The notes: generated by a model from the sequence alone, not told the origin. A stretch of DNA of 16,848 nucleotides from Nitrososphaerota archaeon (GCA_003135575.1 PLCG01000092.1:1-16848); one strand, 5' to 3'. Positions 1 through 6,713 are shown, numbered from the stretch's first letter. A program made the numbers and translations.

Positions 1-2
1 TG

Positions 3-66
3 CCCGGGAACGCCATTCTCCTGAATGGCGTCGTGCAACCCCCATCGGGAGATTGGCGTTCCCGGG
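3..66. repeat. Long hairpin with a competing alternative hairpin
   Basis: Positions 3-15 and 54-66 are a perfect 13-bp inverted repeat (cccgggaacgcca and its complement). After one mismatch it continues for 5 bp (17-21 with 48-52), giving an 18-bp stem. Positions 11-18 and 23-30 form a separate perfect 8-bp inverted repeat with a 4-base loop, and this cannot pair at the same time as the long stem. No gene is recognised in it. It could be a structured RNA, a terminator or the end of a small repeat element; the window edge prevents a decision. Confidence 0.5.
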
Positions 67-136
67 TTTCAACCGATACTGTTCGTGCCAAGTGTGGCGG
101 GTGGCCCGGGCTTTGATTGATTTTGAAGTGGCGGGT

Positions 137-171
137 GCCCCAGTCTTCGGCTTTTGAAGGCTGGGGCTTTT
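137..171 (+). terminator. Terminator-like hairpin with T tract
   Basis: A 12-bp stem (137-148 with 156-167, one G.T pair) with a 7-base loop is followed directly by TTTT at 168-171. It lies between the hairpin at the window edge and the end of the leftward rpiA frame. The T tract follows the stem in the rightward direction, so it would end a transcript entering from the left edge. Archaeal termination depends mainly on T tracts, so the call is tentative. Apart from this and the 3-66 hairpin, I see nothing in bases 1-262. Confidence 0.4.
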
Positions 172-262
172 GACTTGATTCTGATGGGCTGGATCAACGC
201 ATGGGATCAATGCGGACCAATCCGATGCCCTCCCTCGCGTAGAACGAAACACTGCTCCACGG

Positions 263-706
263 TCAATCTCTTGGATGTGACAGGAGACGCCTCTTCACCG
301 GATTCATGTGCATGGAGTGAAGCTTCTCGACGAACTTCTTCTCGTCGGCCACAATCGCAGAGTTCCTGGCGCTCCCGAGGAGGATCTTCTCCTTGAGAAG
401 GGCCCCTCCGCCTCCCTTGATGAGGTTGAGCTTGCTGTCGACTTGGTCCGCCCCGTCCACGACCTTGACGATGTCGGGGCTCGTGAGTGGGCCCACCCTG
501 ACCTTTAGCTCCTGTGCGACGGCTTGGATCTGCAGCGAGGTCGGGACCCAGGTCGCCTCGACGCCCTTCTCGCGCATCGCGCTCACCATTGCCGGGAGGA
601 GTCTGGCGACGGTGGACCCGCTCCCAAGTCCTACCGTGTCGCCGTTGCGTATGCCCGCGGCGAGCTCCCTTCCGAGACTCTCGGTGTGTGTTGACTGGTT
701 GCTCAA
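263..706 (-). CDS. rpiA: Ribose-5-phosphate isomerase A, C-terminally truncated
   Basis: RpiA interconverts ribose 5-phosphate and ribulose 5-phosphate in the cytoplasm. The 147-residue frame shows the N-terminal half of the family well: a phosphate-binding GLGSGSTV near residues 26-33, the active-site DGADQVD near 84-90, and KGGGGALLKEKI near 97-108 with the catalytic Lys/Glu positions. RpiA is normally about 220-235 residues. Recognisable sequence stops after VADEKKFVEKL, where a short unrelated tail and a stop follow. I found no continuation of the family in the other leftward frames to the window edge. The start is TTG, overlapping the upstream gene's stop as TTGA, so the two are probably cotranslated. 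It is probably a decaying gene or a 3' deletion product. Confidence 0.75.
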   Translation of the reverse strand: MSNQSTHTESLGRELAAGIRNGDTVGLGSGSTVARLLPAMVSAMREKGVEATWVPTSLQIQAVAQELKVRVGPLTSPDIVKVVDGADQVDSKLNLIKGGGGALLKEKILLGSARNSAIVADEKKFVEKLHSMHMNPVKRRLLSHPRD

Positions 707-1428
707 CTGGACTCGTTTTCTTTCCTGGAGTCTATCTGCTCGAGCCTCTCGAGGGCTTCCATGACCTCGTCGCGGATGGCCCTGACCCTCCTCTCGCCCT
801 CGGTGTCGTCGCGCTTGGGGGTCTTGCGGTCCACTATCCTCTCTAGCGACTCGCCTTGGCCGGACTGCGCCGTTGTGACAGTGGTGGTCGCACCTACCGA
901 CTTGCGCGTTGAACTCGCGGCCATGGCCGCCTCAAGGCCCTTGTTCTCTTGCTGAGAAAGGCTCGGGAGCCTCTCCTTCGCCGAGTCCAACCTGCTCTCG
1001 ATGTTCTGGATCTTCTCTCTGAATAGCGTGACCAGCTCGTCCCTGAGGCCCTCGAGCTCGCCGACCTCGACCAATAGCTCCTTGTCGCTGAGCCTTGTCT
1101 CGAGATCCCGAATCTGCGAGCTGTATCTCTTGGCGATCATCTCTCTCTCCTCGCGTGTTATCTTGCCCTCGTTCTCCGCCTCGTAGACCTTCGTCAGGGC
1201 CGCCGACAGCAGGTCCCTCTCGAGAAGCAGAGTGCGCATCTCTCTCTTCGACTTTTCCAGGTCGTCGGTAGTCACGGTCTTTCTGCGGAGCTGGCCTGAC
1301 TCGTCTCTCTGCATCACCTGCACCTTCCGGTTCTTGCCTCGAGGAAAGAAGCTGGCGTAGGAGATGCCAAGACCTGCCGCGCCGCCTGCAGCGACTCCGA
1401 TCAGCAGAGTCGTGGGGTCGAAGGACAT
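703..1428 (-). CDS. Membrane-anchored coiled-coil protein of unknown function
   Basis: The product has about 241 residues. An N-terminal hydrophobic Gly/Ala-rich stretch (roughly residues 7-26) should anchor it in the membrane. A basic linker and a long charged helical region rich in E, R, K and L at heptad-like spacing follow (about 55-155), then a low-complexity Ser/Thr/Gln linker (about 160-195), then a short charged C-terminal helix. I recognise no enzyme motif. A TTG nine bases upstream (1437) is possible, but the ATG at 1428 lies about 30 bases from an A/T box, fitting a leaderless message. Its stop overlaps the rpiA start. Position and architecture suggest a structural or scaffold role; that is inference. 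Confidence 0.7.
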   Translation of the reverse strand: MSFDPTTLLIGVAAGGAAGLGISYASFFPRGKNRKVQVMQRDESGQLRRKTVTTDDLEKSKREMRTLLLERDLLSAALTKVYEAENEGKITREEREMIAKRYSSQIRDLETRLSDKELLVEVGELEGLRDELVTLFREKIQNIESRLDSAKERLPSLSQQENKGLEAAMAASSTRKSVGATTTVTTAQSGQGESLERIVDRKTPKRDDTEGERRVRAIRDEVMEALERLEQIDSRKENESS

Positions 1429-1453
1429 CTGCGCCAAGATTGCAAGCGTCGGG

Positions 1454-1462
1454 GATATTAAC
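1454..1462 (-). promoter_or_regulatory. TATA-like box for the coiled-coil gene
   Basis: Read leftward the sequence is gttaatatc, centred about 30 bases before the ATG at 1428. This is the archaeal spacing for transcription starting at or very near the start codon. The rest of 1438-1688 holds no gene I can support; a leftward frame at 1458-1664 looks like chance. Confidence 0.45.
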
Positions 1463-1688
1463 GTTCGCCGGGTTTTCGGGCCTCGGACCGGGTCAGGGCC
1501 GGCAAACTATCAGGAAAAAGCCTAAAAGGCGCTCCCCGATACATTTTCTTAGACGATGAGATAAACGCCGTCCCAGTCATAGGCCCAGATAAGCTCCGGG
1601 CCAGATGATGAACTCGCGACGATATTGAGTCTGACATTCTCCCGCACACTCGCAACCTTTTCAAGAGACATCAAGCCTAGGACTCGTA

Positions 1689-1877
1689 ATGCTTGTCACG
1701 AAGGGGGTGAGGGTCCACGGCGACACTCACAGGGTCTTGAAGTCGATAAAGGAGAAGAACAGGAGCAAGAGCATGGACGAGGTCATCAGGTCCCTCATCA
1801 AGGGAGCAACCGGCAAGAGCGTCGATCAGTATGCTCCTGCGAAGAACAACGCACGGCTTCCGTCCTTCGCCGAATGA
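1689..1877 (+). CDS. Small ribbon-helix-helix-like protein
   Basis: This 62-residue protein starts at ATG. Residues 6-34 read as a short strand (GVRVHGDTH) followed by two predicted helices with a turn (VLKSIKEKN and SMDEVIRSLIK). That is the layout of ribbon-helix-helix DNA-binding proteins and VapB/CopG-type antitoxins. The remaining tail is polar and probably disordered. No toxin gene is adjacent, so a transcription factor is as likely as an antitoxin. A T-rich box (cttttcaa) lies about 30 bases upstream of the start. The fold call rests on pattern only. Confidence 0.6.
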   Translation: MLVTKGVRVHGDTHRVLKSIKEKNRSKSMDEVIRSLIKGATGKSVDQYAPAKNNARLPSFAE

Positions 1878-1897
1878 GCCGTCTCAAGCGCAAGATA

Positions 1898-1906
1898 GAA
1901 ATAAAC
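1898..1906 (+). promoter_or_regulatory. TATA-like box for the 48-residue gene
   Basis: The sequence gaaataaac is centred about 25 bases before the ATG at 1927. It supports that ATG, rather than the longer reading from 1831, as the true start of the next small gene. Confidence 0.4.
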
Positions 1907-1926
1907 AAGTCCGAGAGGCAGGCCAG

Positions 1927-2073
1927 ATGGCCAAGTTCAGCGGAGTTGTCGAGAAGAGGCTCCTTACAGTGACCGAGAAGGAGAACGAGCTAACGCTTGT
2001 CTTCGAGGATAACCGTTTCCTATTCGTGTCGTTGAAAGACGGAAAGCTTCACTCAGAAAGCGTCCCCGAGTGA
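1927..2073 (+). CDS. 48-residue small protein of unknown function
   Basis: A short frame from ATG 1927 encodes MAKFSGVVEKRLL followed by alternating polar and hydrophobic stretches (ELTLVFEDNRFLFVSLKDG). This suggests a small all-beta fold of three or four strands. The open frame extends back to 1831 but that part overlaps the previous gene and reads as noise. The promoter-like box at 1898-1906 favours the short form. It ends one base before the stop of convergent psmB. I do not recognise the family and assign no function. Confidence 0.5.
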   Translation: MAKFSGVVEKRLLTVTEKENELTLVFEDNRFLFVSLKDGKLHSESVPE

Positions 2074-2074
2074 G

Positions 2075-2689
2075 CTAGACTTTCGAAAGCTCGACTGTGA
2101 GCTGCTCTTCTCTAAAGCCAGACCTGTCGACCGTCAAGAGGTCGATGCCGTTGCCGCTCATCGAGTCCCTCTCGATCGCGGCCTTTATCGCGGAGACAGT
2201 AAGGTCCCTCGCCTCTTTCTGCGTCATGCCTGCGTTGTATCCTGCCTCTATGACTCCGGTCGCCATCTCGGCGCCCGTCCCGACAGAAGCGTACTCGTCC
2301 ATGATGAGGCTGCCGAGGGGGTCGAGGACCCACACCTTCGGCTTTGTGTCCACGCCTCCAAGGATCACCTGCGTCAGCAGAGGGGAGAACCTCCTCTCGA
2401 ACATTATGACCGATGTGAGCTTCGCGACCGCTGATGCCCTGAGGGGCCTCTTCGCCTCCAGCTCCTTGAGCTTCGCGTAGACCCCTACTTCCTTAACGAG
2501 GTTCTGCATGTCTGCGACCATCCCCGCGCACACTGCGCCGACGGTCTCAGTCATCCTGAAGATCTTCCTACCGCTCTTGCTGATGACGTAGTTGCCCAGC
2601 GTGATCCTCCTCTCGGACCCTAGGACGACCCCGTCCTTGTAGGTGATTCCTACCGCGGTCGCCCCGGGTATGTATGCGTCGAACGACAT
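2075..2689 (-). CDS. psmB: 20S proteasome beta subunit (possibly the non-catalytic type)
   Basis: This is a 204-residue Ntn-hydrolase-fold subunit of the archaeal 20S proteasome. After a ten-residue leader comes ATAVGITYKDGVVLGSERR, with Glu26 and Arg28 matching family E17 and R19, and Lys42 (GRKIF) matching K33. The C-terminal SVGTGAEMATGVIE and ERDSMSGNGIDLLTV regions are also typical. Aligning VGI to the usual TTTVGI places Ala10 where the nucleophilic Thr1 should be, with Thr11 one residue too late. Some archaea encode a second beta subunit with weak or no autonomous activity, and this could be one. The stop lies one base from the convergent small gene, and rtcA lies 44 bp upstream on the same strand. 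Confidence 0.9.
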   Translation of the reverse strand: MSFDAYIPGATAVGITYKDGVVLGSERRITLGNYVISKSGRKIFRMTETVGAVCAGMVADMQNLVKEVGVYAKLKELEAKRPLRASAVAKLTSVIMFERRFSPLLTQVILGGVDTKPKVWVLDPLGSLIMDEYASVGTGAEMATGVIEAGYNAGMTQKEARDLTVSAIKAAIERDSMSGNGIDLLTVDRSGFREEQLTVELSKV

Positions 2690-2733
2690 TTTCTAGTGAT
2701 GACCAATGGTCGCCGTTGGCCCGGTGTTATTAG

Positions 2734-3777
2734 CTATTTTGCTCGCAAGGGCGAAATCGAGAGCAGAGCGGCGTCTCCTCGGTCCTTGAACTGAAAGTCC
2801 GCGGAAGTGAACTGCTTGGCCACGCTGAGGCTCGTCCTGAGGTGCTCGGTCACGTACGGTATGAGCAGCTCAGACGGCGAATCGGAGAGGCATAGGACCG
2901 GACCCAGCATGTCTGCCAGATGGGCATCGGCCCTGGCCTTGGTGGTGAACGCCGCCAGGAAGCTGTCCGCCGCCTCTCGCCCCACCTTCTCTGCCGGCTT
3001 CTCACGGGCTCCTATCGAGTCGCCGCCAATGAAGCAGCCGTCCCCCTCCTGCGAGACAAGGATCGAGCTCCCTGGCGAGACCGACTCCTCTAGGGAGATG
3101 TCTCTCCTCAGTATCTCGATCCCCCGAGGTCGCAGCGCAATTACCGCGGCCCGAGCCTGCCTCTCGGCCACGCTCACCGGGAGCTTGCCGCAGCGGCTCA
3201 CCAACGAGACCGCCCCGTCATCCTCGTTCCCCTCGCCCCTCTTGGAATCTAGCTGAAGCGGCTGGACGCTCTCGCATGCTTCGATGTGCACGCTCGCCCT
3301 ACCGCCTCCGTTCGGGTAATATCCACGCCTGTCGACCTTGAAGGAGAACCCGATCCCGACGGCCTTCATCGCCGGCGCGACGACCCTCTCAATGTAGTCG
3401 GAGGTGGGGCTCCACGGGACGTCCGTCCCGCCCACGAGGTCCATGTCGTAGGAGCTCCCCATCAGGGAGACCGCGGGAATCACCGCTTGGAGTACCAGAG
3501 GGATGCTCGCCGCCGTCCCCAGGTCGAAGGAGCCGCGAGTCGCGCTCACCTCGCGGGGAGAGAAACTCAATTCCGTCGAACCCACACGCGCGCCCTCGAC
3601 TTCTGCGGAGCAGATCTCGCTCAATATCTTGATCGTGGCGGCGTGCTGGGGCCGGAGTCCCGGGACCCTCCTTCCTGCCCTGATCCTGCTCACGTGGATG
3701 GGGACCCCGAAGACCATCGAGAAGCAGACCGCCGTCCTCAAGATCTGCCCCCCGCCCTCGCCGTAGGAGCCGTCCAC
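2734..3777 (-). CDS. rtcA: RNA 3'-terminal phosphate cyclase
   Basis: RtcA uses ATP to convert an RNA 3'-phosphate to a 2',3'-cyclic phosphate, through an adenylylated histidine. The N-terminus DGSYGEGGGQILRTA is the family signature, followed by RAGRRVPGLRPQH, GGTDVPWSP and a Gly-rich YYPNGGGR. Near the C-terminus DAHLADMLGP carries the histidine expected to be adenylylated. The open frame extends to an ATG at 3879, but that adds 34 unconserved residues and reaches into the nadM promoter. I therefore chose the GTG at 3777, directly before DGSYGEGG. The A/T box at 3850-3858 is nearly symmetrical and could serve rtcA leftward as well as nadM rightward. Confidence 0.9.
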   Translation of the reverse strand: MDGSYGEGGGQILRTAVCFSMVFGVPIHVSRIRAGRRVPGLRPQHAATIKILSEICSAEVEGARVGSTELSFSPREVSATRGSFDLGTAASIPLVLQAVIPAVSLMGSSYDMDLVGGTDVPWSPTSDYIERVVAPAMKAVGIGFSFKVDRRGYYPNGGGRASVHIEACESVQPLQLDSKRGEGNEDDGAVSLVSRCGKLPVSVAERQARAAVIALRPRGIEILRRDISLEESVSPGSSILVSQEGDGCFIGGDSIGAREKPAEKVGREAADSFLAAFTTKARADAHLADMLGPVLCLSDSPSELLIPYVTEHLRTSLSVAKQFTSADFQFKDRGDAALLSISPLRAK

Positions 3778-3843
3778 CTCTAGCGGGCCGGACGATTCCG
3801 GTGGATGGCGAAGCGCTCGCGTCGTGACTGCGGAAGCGCGGCG

Positions 3844-3937
3844 AAAACCGCTTAAATACTCACCGAAATCCGCAAGCATAGAAGCAGTTGAGCGTCGGCG
3901 TACTTGTGGGAAGATTCCAGCCTTTCCACAACGGGCA
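3844..3937 (+). repeat. Left copy of 94-bp direct repeat (attL-like)
   Basis: It is identical base for base to 13026-13119, offset 9182. It contains a TATA box (cttaaata, 3851-3858), the short leader, the TTG start of nadM at 3888 and the first codons through the Gly of the HxGH motif. The flanking chromosome to the left is rtcA. Identity begins abruptly at 3844 and ends at 3937, as expected for attachment cores or a target segment duplicated by insertion. Confidence 0.85.
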
Positions 3938-3956
3938 CCTCGAAGCCGTACGCTAG
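3888..3956 (+). pseudogene. nadM 5' stub (22 codons)
   Basis: From TTG 3888 the frame reads MSVGVLVGRFQPFHNGHLEAVR and ends at TAG 3954-3956. The first codons are identical in DNA to intact nadM at 13070. From 3938 to 3953 the DNA differs, but every codon is synonymous (HLEAVR in both). After that the similarity vanishes. It retains the nucleotide-binding HxGH motif but no further fold, so it cannot be functional. It marks the left junction of the inserted DNA. Confidence 0.8.
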
Positions 3957-4015
3957 TCCAACCAGAAGGGCCCGCGCGTCGCAGTTAGGATTGTAGCGCT
4001 CCACTATGGCGTGTG

Positions 4016-6322
4016 TCATTGCGGCAGGACTTGCAAGACGATAACTTTGATTGTGTTCTGGTCCGCTACGTACGTAAATATCGCGTAGCCGGCCGTCGGT
4101 TTGAATCCCTGTCCCTCATAATAATAGAAGTCGCTGTTCAGCCTCCCTACCATTTGATTGAGTTGCCGGGCGATGTCGCTGGCAAGGGTTTTTCCAGATT
4201 CGCCTATCGTGCGCTGCAGCATTCGAGATTCTATGACGACCTTGTAACCCGGAGTGCAGAGGTCGGCGCCTCCCGCCGCCGGATCTTGCATGATGACGTC
4301 CTTTAGCCCGAGCTTGTTGGTGGCCACTGTGTAGGCAACCTCTGCACCGATTCTTGCTACATCGTCGGTGCCCCCATTGTAGGCCATATCGTGCTCAAGG
4401 ATTCTCGTGGGGTGGACGTCGTCTATGATGTAACTCTTCGAGTAGCCTATGACATCGTATGGCAATTCAAACGGTGTCATATCCTTCAGGATGTAGATTA
4501 CCGAAGGGGCATAGACCGGGTAGAGAGTGGTCGTGTGCAGATCGCTAGAATATACCATGCGCAGCCTGACTCCGTCGCTGGAAATGTCATACACGCTAGT
4601 AATTTCTCCGCCATGGTTTATCCCTAAACTCAACGGGTGGTAGCCGTCGTAGTATATTCTAATCATGACCCCATCATTGAAGACATCAGGCGTTAGGTAC
4701 ATGTCCAGGTAGGGGCCTGTCTTAGAGTTCCAGTCCATCGATTCCGCCAATTCACCAGTAACGGCAAAATGAAGGTTCATTTCGAGGGGAGGGTCCTCCG
4801 TGAAACGCAGAGTGAATTGATTGCCCACCAGACTGTGGTCTGTCATTCGAGTAATCGTCCCGATGTACGGCACTCCTTTGTCATTCACAAAGTCCATTTG
4901 GGGAAGACTATTGACGAAGTCGTCTCTCGTAAGAATCTGGACTGAAATCGTGACGACGTCTCCTTTCTTGGCGATGCCATCGGGAACTATGGGATTCCAA
5001 GAGTCGCCGCCAGAGTAGTAATGGTATACTTTGGCCTTTGCTTCCTGGTACGTTACCTTAAGGAATGCCGGCTTGCCGACTTGGAAACCTGGAACCCTTC
5101 CCTCAAGGAAACTCGCCTTCAATGAGCGCATTGTGCTAACGTCGGAGTAGAGGTATCCCCTTCCATCGGTCGTGATGTAGAGCTTTATCGCGTGCCCATC
5201 ATCGTAGCTGATTCCATCAGCCGCGTCTCCGACAGCCGCCGGGTCGCCTGCGCCCTCTGCGGCCTGGACCAGCCCCGACAGCTTCCCTTCAACAAGTTCC
5301 TTCGGCTGGCCGGCATCGTGGAGAACATCCACCATGGATTCGATTCTGAAACCCGTGTAGCTGGCTGCCCAGGGAACATTGGGGAAAGCTGCTCCCACCT
5401 TTGAGATTGCTTGCAGGGTGAGGCCGGCGGCGTTGCTGGAGACCTTCGTGGTGACGTCGGCAAGAATTGCCTTGACCTCCGGCCAAGCGTCGAGGAGGTT
5501 GACGTTCTTGAGAGCCGCCTTGAACTTCCCGTCGAAGTTGTCGTGGCCCGCAAGGACCGCTGTCAGGGAGCCGACCGCGAGGAGCTCCCCGAAGTATTGG
5601 GCCCTCTGGTCGATGGGGACGCCCGGGTCGAAGGAGTTGGCGTAGAGCTGAGCGAGCTGGCCTGGGAACGTCTGGCAGAGGGCGAGGTAGGGGTCGTGCG
5701 TCTCGTCGTAGGTCTTCAAGGCGGAGAGGCTTCCAGCGGTGAGAAAGTCGACGCCAGCCAGGCCCTTCCCGGAGAGACTGACGACAAAATCCCTGACCGA
5801 GTTCCTGGCGAGGGTGGCGTTCCTGGAAGCGGTTGCGTTTGAGTTGACGGCGGCTAGTTGCTCCTGAACGCCGGTCATTACGCCGAAGGCGGCCCAGGAC
5901 GGACGATCGGGCATGTTCTGATTCACCCAGTCCTGCATAGACTGACTGGTGTTGAGGAAGCCCCAGTACAGGCCCGCAGGCATGCCGGCGAAGGACTGAC
6001 CGGATGAGGCGAAGACTTCGCGCCACCAAGAATCGTTCAGCAGCTCAGAGTCTGCGCTCGAGGGGGTGGATAGGGGAAGGCTGACGGTGTAGGATGATGA
6101 CGCCAACGAGCCGGTCGCCCACGACATGTCCGGATAGATTGGCGCGGCTCCTCCAATGACATGCTCGGCAGTGCAAGAACCTCTTGGCGATGTGACCCCT
6201 GTCGAACTGGCGCTGCCTGTGTTGAAAGGACCCGAGATGTGTTCTAGAACGGTGAAAAAAACCAGCAGGAACAGGATAAGAAAAATACCACTGGCGAGAG
6301 TGCCACCTTTTCGGCGCCTCAT
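4016..6322 (-). CDS. Large surface-anchored protein of unknown function
   Basis: The product has 768 residues. An N-terminal basic patch (MRRRKGG) is followed by about 18 hydrophobic residues (ASGIFLILFLLVFFTVL), giving a signal anchor or possibly a class III pilin-like signal peptide. The rest should lie outside the cell. Residues up to about 370 are Ala/Ser/Leu rich and helical, with several N-x-S/T sequons. Residues from about 380 are rich in Tyr, Asp, Gly and beta-strand patterns, suggesting repeated beta domains. I recognise no enzymatic motif. The ATG at 6322 is supported by an A/T box at 6342-6350. The DNA for the N-terminal half is more G+C rich than that for the C-terminal half, as if the gene were a mosaic. 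Confidence 0.75.
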   Translation of the reverse strand: MRRRKGGTLASGIFLILFLLVFFTVLEHISGPFNTGSASSTGVTSPRGSCTAEHVIGGAAPIYPDMSWATGSLASSSYTVSLPLSTPSSADSELLNDSWWREVFASSGQSFAGMPAGLYWGFLNTSQSMQDWVNQNMPDRPSWAAFGVMTGVQEQLAAVNSNATASRNATLARNSVRDFVVSLSGKGLAGVDFLTAGSLSALKTYDETHDPYLALCQTFPGQLAQLYANSFDPGVPIDQRAQYFGELLAVGSLTAVLAGHDNFDGKFKAALKNVNLLDAWPEVKAILADVTTKVSSNAAGLTLQAISKVGAAFPNVPWAASYTGFRIESMVDVLHDAGQPKELVEGKLSGLVQAAEGAGDPAAVGDAADGISYDDGHAIKLYITTDGRGYLYSDVSTMRSLKASFLEGRVPGFQVGKPAFLKVTYQEAKAKVYHYYSGGDSWNPIVPDGIAKKGDVVTISVQILTRDDFVNSLPQMDFVNDKGVPYIGTITRMTDHSLVGNQFTLRFTEDPPLEMNLHFAVTGELAESMDWNSKTGPYLDMYLTPDVFNDGVMIRIYYDGYHPLSLGINHGGEITSVYDISSDGVRLRMVYSSDLHTTTLYPVYAPSVIYILKDMTPFELPYDVIGYSKSYIIDDVHPTRILEHDMAYNGGTDDVARIGAEVAYTVATNKLGLKDVIMQDPAAGGADLCTPGYKVVIESRMLQRTIGESGKTLASDIARQLNQMVGRLNSDFYYYEGQGFKPTAGYAIFTYVADQNTIKVIVLQVLPQ

Positions 6323-6341
6323 GCGCTAGCAGGTTGCTGAG

Positions 6342-6350
6342 CCTATTAAC
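6342..6350 (-). promoter_or_regulatory. TATA-like box for the surface protein gene
   Basis: Read leftward the sequence is gttaatagg, centred about 25 bases before the ATG at 6322, which fits a leaderless message. Confidence 0.45.
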
Positions 6351-6420
6351 GACCCACGAAGTCTGTAGGATGGACTTAAGCTGTGCGTGTCCTAACAACA
6401 ACAGGATTCTCGATTGGACT

Positions 6421-6460
6421 AATCTCTACTAGGACGAAAGATCCACGAGGAATAGAGATT
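6421..6460. repeat. 8-bp inverted repeat beside the tRNA relic
   Basis: aatctcta (6421-6428) and tagagatt (6453-6460) are perfect complements separated by 24 bases, directly before the tRNA-like segment. They may be a structural remnant of the tRNA locus or of an intron, or a recombination site. I cannot fold the whole into a tRNA. Confidence 0.35.
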
Positions 6461-6471
6461 GCAAGGCATGT

Positions 6472-6496
6472 CTGGGTTCAAATCCCGGCGACCGCA
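6472..6496 (+). pseudogene. tRNA 3'-end fragment (T arm and acceptor strand)
   Basis: A 5-bp T stem (6472-6476 with 6484-6488, one G.T pair) encloses the canonical loop ttcaaat. It is followed by a 7-base acceptor strand cgaccgc and a discriminator A. The acceptor would pair with gcggtcg, as in some archaeal tRNA-Gly genes, but no such 5' half, D arm or clear anticodon arm lies upstream. tRNA 3' ends are the classic insertion targets of archaeal elements, including casposons. This relic may therefore be an old attachment site inside a composite element. Confidence 0.6.
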
Positions 6497-6505
6497 CATC
6501 AATCG

Positions 6506-6525
6506 CTCTCTCTCTCTCTCTCTCT
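6506..6525. repeat. (CT)10 microsatellite
   Basis: Ten uninterrupted CT units lie ten bases after the tRNA relic. It could be a slippage tract or a remnant of recombination. It lies in the 415-bp intergenic stretch 6323-6737, which otherwise holds the inverted repeat, the tRNA relic, two direct repeats and two promoters but no gene. Confidence 0.85.
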
Positions 6526-6643
6526 TGTAGGCTGCGCCTCCTTTGAGACCTCCTGAGAGATTAACTGCTGCAAAAAATTTCAGAAAATAAAACAGGGCAG
6601 TTAGATCATGGACATATGACTGGGATGGCTGGCCTACCGCTGA

Positions 6644-6680
6644 TCTGACAGTGAGATTATGAGTCAGTCTGACAGTGAGA
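6644..6680. repeat. Paired 13-bp direct repeats upstream of the nuclease operon
   Basis: tctgacagtgaga occurs exactly at 6644-6656 and 6668-6680, a 24-base period. The second copy overlaps an imperfect inverted repeat (cagtc and gactg arms). The pair lies 34-70 bases upstream of the TATA-like box, a plausible place for an activator or repressor. No specific regulator is identified. Confidence 0.45.
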
Positions 6681-6713
6681 ATGACTGAGGTGTGAAACGA
6701 AGGGCAGGATATC

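Noticed and set aside
1605..1634. C/D-box sRNA-like pair (atgatga at 1605-1611 and ctga at 1631-1634)
   Set aside because: The boxes are only 19 bases apart, with no internal D'/C' pair and no terminal stem. A full archaeal C/D sRNA does not fit.
1458..1664. 68-residue leftward open frame in the gap before the RHH-like gene
   Set aside because: It has no recognisable pattern, no promoter-like box and low-complexity Ser/Arg content, so it looks like a chance frame.
1689..2073. Toxin-antitoxin pair made of the RHH-like protein and the 48-residue protein
   Set aside because: The 48-residue gene seems to have its own promoter-like box and shows no toxin motif, so pairing is unsupported.
5289..6029. 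246-residue Arg-rich open frame overlapping the surface protein gene
   Set aside because: It is in a shifted frame on the same strand of a G+C-rich gene, is rich in Arg/Pro/Gly, and is a typical shadow of the real frame.
6420..6500. Complete intron-containing tRNA
   Set aside because: I could not place a D arm, a 5' acceptor strand (gcggtcg) or an anticodon arm with correct spacing to the T arm; only the 3' end is supported.
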